A DNA stretch of 6,063 nucleotides from an uncultured Caulobacteraceae bacterium (GTDB taxonomy: Bacteria; Pseudomonadota; Alphaproteobacteria; Caulobacterales; Caulobacteraceae). Below are positions 1 to 3,748 of the stretch, one piece after another. The stretch's first letter is position 1; the number at the start of each line of letters is the position of its first letter. The stretch is from assembly GCA_946482375.1 (NCBI GenBank), contig CAMLRH010000166.1:1-6063 (forward strand), in the 5' to 3' direction. A program made the translations under genes and the position numbers. The notes below the pieces were generated by a model. It did no database searches. It saw only the letters and a list, made by a program, of their open reading frames with translations, and was not told where the DNA came from.

Positions 1-2179
1 TGGCGAGGACGGCGTTGCCGGCGGCCAAGGCGGCGGCGATCTGGCCGGTGAAGATGGCCAGCGGGAAGTTCCACGGGCTGATGCAGACGAACACGCCGCG
101 GCCGCGCAGCTCGATGGAGTTGTGCTCGCCGACCGGGCCTTTCAGGACCTCGGGGCCGTTGAACTTCGTCTCGGCCAGGTGGGCGTAGTAGCGGCAGAAG
201 TCGGCGGCCTCGCGCACCTCGCCGACGCCGTCGATGAGGGTCTTGCCGGCTTCGCGCGCGCAGAGCGCGATGAGGCGGTCGCGGTTGGCTTCCAGCGCAT
301 CGGCCATCGCGCGCAGCACCTCGGCGCGGGCCGGGCCGCCGGCGGTGTCCCAGGCGGGCTGGGCGGCCTTGGCGGCCTTGAAGGCGGTGTCGATATCGGC
401 GGATGTGGCGTCTTCGATGTATCCGACGACCGACCCGTCGGTGGGGCTAATCACTGGTTCTCCCTCCCCCTTGTGGGGAGGGGGGCTCGCGGAGCGAGAC
501 GGGTGGGGGTGTCTTAGCACTTCCCCACCCGACGAGACTGGCGCCTCGTCTTCCCTCCCCACGAGGGGGAGGGAGACGGCTTTCATCAGCCGCTCGCGCT
601 CGCGCCGAACCGTCAGATCCACGCCTTCGGAATTCTTGCGATCACCGTAGATATTTAACGGCAGACGAATCTTTTCGTGCGGCCCCGGACCGGCCGATTC
701 CACCGCCGTGATCGGATCGACCACGACCACTTCCGGCGGCACGCGTTCGTCCAGCAGGGCGTGGACGAAGGAGGTGTTGGCGCCGTTCTCGAGCAGGCGG
801 CGGACGAGGTAGGGGAGCAGGTCCTCATGGCCGCCGACCGGCGCATAGGCCCGCACCAGCACGCCGTCGTAAAGGTCGTCGGCGGCGCGGTAGAGGGCTT
901 CGCCCATGCCGTGCAGGCGCTGGAACTCGATGGCGACGCCGGACGTGTGGGCCATGCGCCGGACGGCGGCGAGGGTATGAGCGTTGTGGGTGGCGAACTG
1001 GGCGTAGAGGTGCGGCGAGGCCGAAATCAGCGCCCGGGCGCAGACGAGGTAGGAGAGGTCGGTTGCGGCCTTGGTCGTATAGACCGGGTAGTCGGGGCGG
1101 CCGTTCACCTGGGCGCGCTTGATCTCGCTGTCCCAGTAGGCGCCCTTCACCAGCCGCACCATCAGTCGGCGGCCGGAGGATCGGGCGAGTTCGGCGACGG
1201 CCTCGATCGCGGCGGGTCCACGCTTCTGGTAGGCCTGCACCGCCAGCCCCAGACCGCGCCATTCGCCGAGCTCCGGCTCGCGGGCCAGGCGGTCGAGCAG
1301 CTTCAGGGAAAGCGTAAGCCGATCAGCCTCTTCGGCGTCGATGGTGAAGTTGATGTCGTGCCTCGCGGCGATCAGCGCCAGGCGCTTCAGGCGAGGGTAG
1401 AGTTCGGCCCAGACGCGGTCTTCCTGCACCGCCTCGTAGCGCGGCGATAGCGCCGACAGCTTCACCGAAACGCCGTGACCGGACTCCGGGCCTTCGCCGC
1501 CGGACTGGGCGCCGACGGTGTCGATGGCGGCGGCGTAGGACTCTTCGTAGCGAGCGGCGTCGGCGGCGGTGCGCGCGCCTTCGCCGAGCATGTCGAAGGA
1601 GCAGAGGTAGCCCTCGGCCTTCGACCGTTTCAGCGCCGCCTCGATGTTCCGCCCAAGCACGAACTGCTCGCCCATGATGCGGACGGCCTGGGCCACGGCG
1701 GCGCGGATCACCGGTTCGCCGACCCGGCTGGTGATGCGCTTGAGGAAGCCCGGCAGGTCGCGGGTCGCCTCCTCGTCCGGCTCGACCAGCTTGCCGGTCA
1801 GCATCAGGCCCCAGGTCGAGGCGTTGACGAACAGGCTCTCGGACTGGCCGAGGTGGCTGGCCCAATCGGCCGAGCCGATCTTCTCGGCGATCAGGCGGTC
1901 GCGGGTTTCCTCGTCCGGCGTGCGCAGCAGCGCCTCGGCCAAGCACATCAGGGCCAGTCCCTCGCGGGTCCCGAGCGAGAACTCCTGCAGGAAGCTTTCG
2001 ACCACGCCCTGTTTGCGGACCGACCGGCGGGCGGTGCGGACCAGCGCCTCGGCCTCGGCGCGGACGGCGGCACGATCCTCCGGCGAAAGCGAGGCGCGGG
2101 AGAGGAGATCGTTCACGGCGTCCCGCTCGTCGCGGTACTTTCCGCCGTCGAGATCGTCCCAATTGAAACTTTCTGCCAT
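1..2179 (-). CDS. putA: Bifunctional proline dehydrogenase / L-glutamate gamma-semialdehyde dehydrogenase PutA (3' part missing)
   Basis: PutA oxidises proline to pyrroline-5-carboxylate with FAD, then oxidises the hydrolysed semialdehyde to glutamate with NAD+. The frame is open for 726 codons from ATG 2179 and runs off the left edge. Residues 1-160 are the helical N-terminal part. The proline dehydrogenase barrel follows, with SFDMLGEGART (194-204), a KLSAL strand (K240), DAEEADRL (D281), KGAYWDSEIKRAQ (345-357), FATHNAHT (395-402), EFQRLHGMGE (418-427) and Y445/R460/R461. By alignment from memory, K240, D281, Y445, R460 and R461 match E. coli PutA K329, D370, Y540, R555 and R556. The aldehyde dehydrogenase domain starts near residue 576, with REAGKT and SPWNFP (W703); its catalytic Cys is outside the window. 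There is no N-terminal ribbon-helix-helix, so this is the enzyme-only form of about 1000 residues and probably not its own repressor. Residues 535-574 come from an in-frame palindromic repeat. Confidence 0.97.
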   Translation of the reverse strand, partial: MAESFNWDDLDGGKYRDERDAVNDLLSRASLSPEDRAAVRAEAEALVRTARRSVRKQGVVESFLQEFSLGTREGLALMCLAEALLRTPDEETRDRLIAEKIGSADWASHLGQSESLFVNASTWGLMLTGKLVEPDEEATRDLPGFLKRITSRVGEPVIRAAVAQAVRIMGEQFVLGRNIEAALKRSKAEGYLCSFDMLGEGARTAADAARYEESYAAAIDTVGAQSGGEGPESGHGVSVKLSALSPRYEAVQEDRVWAELYPRLKRLALIAARHDINFTIDAEEADRLTLSLKLLDRLAREPELGEWRGLGLAVQAYQKRGPAAIEAVAELARSSGRRLMVRLVKGAYWDSEIKRAQVNGRPDYPVYTTKAATDLSYLVCARALISASPHLYAQFATHNAHTLAAVRRMAHTSGVAIEFQRLHGMGEALYRAADDLYDGVLVRAYAPVGGHEDLLPYLVRRLLENGANTSFVHALLDERVPPEVVVVDPITAVESAGPGPHEKIRLPLNIYGDRKNSEGVDLTVRRERERLMKAVSLPLVGREDEAPVSSGGEVLRHPHPSRSASPPPHKGEGEPVISPTDGSVVGYIEDATSADIDTAFKAAKAAQPAWDTAGGPARAEVLRAMADALEANRDRLIALCAREAGKTLIDGVGEVREAADFCRYYAHLAETKFNGPEVLKGPVGEHNSIELRGRGVFVCISPWNFPLAIFTGQIAAALAAGNAVLA
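459..576. repeat. 118-bp nested palindromic repeat element, translated in frame inside putA
   Basis: The outer arms 459-482 and 553-576 are inverted copies matching at 23 of 24 bases. Each arm is itself a hairpin: CCCTCCCC (462-469) with GGGGAGGG (475-482) on the left, and a matching pair on the right. Inside lie CTCGC (486-490) with GCGAG (494-498) around a 3-base loop, and GGGTGGGG (501-508) with CCCCACCC (523-530). No target-site duplication is visible at the edges. The element is read through in the putA frame without a stop and encodes about 40 residues (535-574) rich in Pro, Ser, Gly, His and Glu, unlike either enzyme domain. Similar C/G-tract palindromes are, to my knowledge, dispersed mainly between genes in Caulobacterales and other alphaproteobacteria; I cannot assign a named family. 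A mobile, non-autonomous repeat is the best reading. Confidence 0.88.
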
Positions 2180-2235
2180 GCGCTCCTCTAGCGCCGATCC
2201 GGCCGGTTGCGAAGCCCGGCAAGGGCGCGTCCAAT
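2180..2235. other. Divergent putA / sigma-factor intergenic region
   Basis: These 56 bp are all that separates two divergent start codons, so both promoters and any operator must lie here or within the coding starts. The stretch holds an 8-bp perfect palindrome CCGGCCGG (2199-2206). No strong sigma-70 promoter is visible toward putA. Toward the sigma gene, TTGCGA (2207-2212), a 17-base spacer and TCCAAT (2230-2235) each match the consensus at four of six positions. If used, transcription would start near 2242, after the ATG at 2236, and translation would need GTG 2263. No Lrp/PutR-type regulator gene, the usual controller of putA in alphaproteobacteria, is present in the window. Confidence 0.4.
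2183..2188 (-). promoter_or_regulatory. putA ribosome binding site
   Basis: On the minus strand GAGGAG lies three bases before ATG 2179. The spacing is a little tight, but the match to the Shine-Dalgarno sequence is strong. It supports this start, which is also where the PutA-like helical N-terminus begins. Confidence 0.7.
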
Positions 2236-2754
2236 ATGCGCGTACGTGCGTGGGGTGGTTCCGTGGCGGACGCGCCGAACGATCGCGGATGGTGGCGGGG
2301 GGTGCTGGACCGGGTGGTCCGCGCGACCCGTGGCTCGTCCTCGGCCGAGGACTACCTGCACACCGCCTTCCTGCGGCTGGAGGAGTACCGGAAGGGGCAC
2401 GAGGTCACGAACCCGGCCGGCTTCCTCGTCCGCGCCGCCGTCAACATCGCCGCCGACGAGGCGCGCCGGCCGGTCAACCGCACCAACGATCCGCGCCCGG
2501 TCGACGAGCTGATCGACATTGCCGATTCCGAGCCGCTGGCAGATGAGGTTTTCGCCGCCCGCACTCGTCTTGAAAGAGTGAAGGTTGGGCTGGCTCAGCT
2601 CAGCCCGCGTACGCGTGAGATTTTCCTGATGCACCGGGTCGAGGGCCTGAAGTACCGCGAGATCGCCGCCGAGCTGGGCATCACCGTCAGCGCGGTGGAA
2701 AAGCATGTCGCCAAGGCCGCCCTGTTCCTGGCCGAATGGGTCGAGGGCTGGTGA
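2236..2754 (+). CDS. FecI-like ECF sigma factor (RNA polymerase sigma-70 family)
   Basis: A 172-residue ECF sigma factor predicted to direct RNA polymerase to the downstream receptor promoter. Region 2 covers about residues 20-80: SSSAEDYLHTAFLRL (34-48) matches the core-binding helix, and FLVRAAVNIAADEARR (63-78) matches the -10 recognition helices. Region 4 covers about 110-168, with LSPRTREIFLMHRVEGLKY (122-140) and a helix-turn-helix EIAAELGITVSAVEKHV (142-158) that would read the -35 element. The first region-2 helix looks short compared with typical FecI proteins. The start is uncertain. ATG 2236 has only AAGGG ten bases upstream, while GTG 2263 has GGGGTGG four bases upstream and would give 163 residues. 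The overlap with a FecR gene places it in the FecI group of iron-starvation/cell-surface-signalling sigma factors; the inducing ligand is unknown. Confidence 0.9.
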   Translation: MRVRAWGGSVADAPNDRGWWRGVLDRVVRATRGSSSAEDYLHTAFLRLEEYRKGHEVTNPAGFLVRAAVNIAADEARRPVNRTNDPRPVDELIDIADSEPLADEVFAARTRLERVKVGLAQLSPRTREIFLMHRVEGLKYREIAAELGITVSAVEKHVAKAALFLAEWVEGW

Positions 2755-3677
2755 TGAGTGACGCCGTGACCCAGTCGACCGCCCGCGCCGAAGCCGCCGC
2801 CTGGCTGGCGCGCCTGCGCTCGGAGGAGCGCAGGCCCGAGGACGAGGCCGGCTTCCGCGCCTGGCTGGCCGAAAGCGAGGCGCACCAGCAGGCCTTCGAC
2901 AGCATCAACACCGTCTGGGAAGCCGCCGGCGCGCTGCCGCGCGAGCCGCGCCGTCAGCGGGTGGAAAGCCGCCGGGCGGTGCTGGCCGGCATGGCCGCGC
3001 TGGTCGCCGGGGCCGGGACGCTGGGCGTCTGGCGCGTGGCGACGGCGGGGGTCTACGCCACCGAGGTCGGAGAGCAGCGGCGCGTGGCGCTGCACGACGG
3101 CTCGATGATCATCCTCGACACCAATTCCAAGGTTCGCGTCGACCTCAGCGACGAGCGCCGTGAGGTTCAGCTGATCCGGGGCCGCGCCCATTTCGAGGTG
3201 GTTCGCGACGCACGCCGACCCTTCGTCGTCGAGGCGGCGGGCCGCGAGGTCGTGGCCGTCGGCACCGCCTTCGAGGTGACCCGGGAGAAGGACGAGGTCT
3301 GCGTCGTCGTCACCAAGGGCGAGGTCGCCGTTTTCGATCCCAAGCTGACCGGCAAGCAGACGGTGGAACACGGCGCGCGGGTGACCCTGACCGACACCGG
3401 ACCGAAGCTCGACCGCCCCGACCTCGCCCGGGTGACAGCCTGGCAGCAGGGCCGGGCGGTGTTCGAGAACGACACCCTGGCCGCCGCCGTCGCCGAGATG
3501 AACCGCTACAGCCGCCGTCCGATCGTGATCGAGGGCGATGCGGCCGACATGCGGGTTTCCGGCGTCTATTCCACCGGCGACACCGAAGCCTTCGCGAAGT
3601 CGCTCGCCACCCTGCTGCCGCTGGATGTCGACCTGGCGTCGAGCCAGGTCACCATCAGCGCGCAAAATTCATCCTGA
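2754..3677 (+). CDS. FecR-like anti-sigma / sigma regulator, single-pass inner membrane protein
   Basis: The protein (307 residues) is predicted to hold the sigma factor at the inner membrane and relay the receptor signal. The cytoplasmic N-terminus (about 10-60), with AAAWLARLRS and AFDSINTVWEAAG, resembles the DUF4880 sigma-binding domain. One membrane segment spans about 75-93, preceded by SRRAVL (72-77), a twin-arginine-like motif. The periplasmic FecR domain (about 102-195) carries LHDGSMIILDTNS, IRGRAHFEV and VVAVGTAFEV. A C-terminal STN-like domain (about 230-302) starts at WQQGRAVFENDTL and contains EMNRYSRRPIVI. ATG 2754 shares its A with the sigma TGA (2752-2754), indicating translational coupling, with GAGGG (2743-2747) as the ribosome site. 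An in-frame ATG at 2736 lies inside the sigma gene and lacks this site, so I chose 2754. G170-T171 may mark a self-cleavage site, as in Pseudomonas FoxR. Confidence 0.93.
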   Translation: MSDAVTQSTARAEAAAWLARLRSEERRPEDEAGFRAWLAESEAHQQAFDSINTVWEAAGALPREPRRQRVESRRAVLAGMAALVAGAGTLGVWRVATAGVYATEVGEQRRVALHDGSMIILDTNSKVRVDLSDERREVQLIRGRAHFEVVRDARRPFVVEAAGREVVAVGTAFEVTREKDEVCVVVTKGEVAVFDPKLTGKQTVEHGARVTLTDTGPKLDRPDLARVTAWQQGRAVFENDTLAAAVAEMNRYSRRPIVIEGDAADMRVSGVYSTGDTEAFAKSLATLLPLDVDLASSQVTISAQNSS

Positions 3678-3748
3678 GGAAAATTGGGTTCCCGCTCGTC
3701 AACAATTCAGACCGGCAGAAACGGTCGAAGAATAATTGGGGGGAATTC
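3678..3748 (+). promoter_or_regulatory. Spacer between fecR-like gene and receptor; candidate sigma-factor target promoter
   Basis: In FecIR systems the receptor gene usually has its own promoter read by the partner sigma factor, so one is expected here. GGAAAAT (3678-3684) directly after the fecR stop resembles the FecI-type -35 element, and CGTC (3697-3700) resembles an ECF -10 element. The 12-14-base spacing between them is shorter than the usual 16-17, which weakens the call. The stretch is clearly more AT-rich than the flanking genes. Weak inverted repeats are present (AATTG 3682-3686 with CAATT 3703-3707; ACCG 3711-3714 with CGGT 3722-3725). I see no terminator and no Fur box. Confidence 0.35.
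3738..3743 (+). promoter_or_regulatory. Ribosome binding site of the receptor gene
   Basis: A run of six G (3738-3743) ends five bases before ATG 3749. It is an uninterrupted G tract rather than the usual AGGAGG form, but its position is right and no other upstream candidate is better. It fixes the receptor start, which is followed at once by a signal peptide. Confidence 0.6.

Noticed and set aside
459..576. putA as a pseudogene broken by the repeat, or the repeat as a terminator
   Set aside because: The putA frame is continuous from 2179 to the left edge, with intact motifs on both sides of the repeat. The element lies in the middle of a gene and has no T tract, so it is not an intrinsic terminator.
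677..2191. Long plus-strand open frames opposite putA (677-1450 and 1475-2191)
   Set aside because: They are antisense to a frame with unmistakable PutA motifs, and have Gly/Ala/Arg/Asp-rich composition typical of shadow frames in GC-rich DNA. No domain is recognisable.
1323..2234. 303-codon minus-strand frame overlapping the putA start
   Set aside because: It is an alternate frame of putA on the same strand, with an Arg/Pro/Gly-rich translation and no recognisable family.
2595..3665. 356-codon minus-strand frame opposite the sigma and fecR genes
   Set aside because: It is antisense to two well-supported genes and its His/Gly/Asp-rich translation shows no domain.
3731..3748. AATAAT (3731-3736) as a sigma-70 -10 box for the receptor
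   Set aside because: Transcription would begin at about 3743 and lose the G-run ribosome site, and no good -35 lies at the proper distance.
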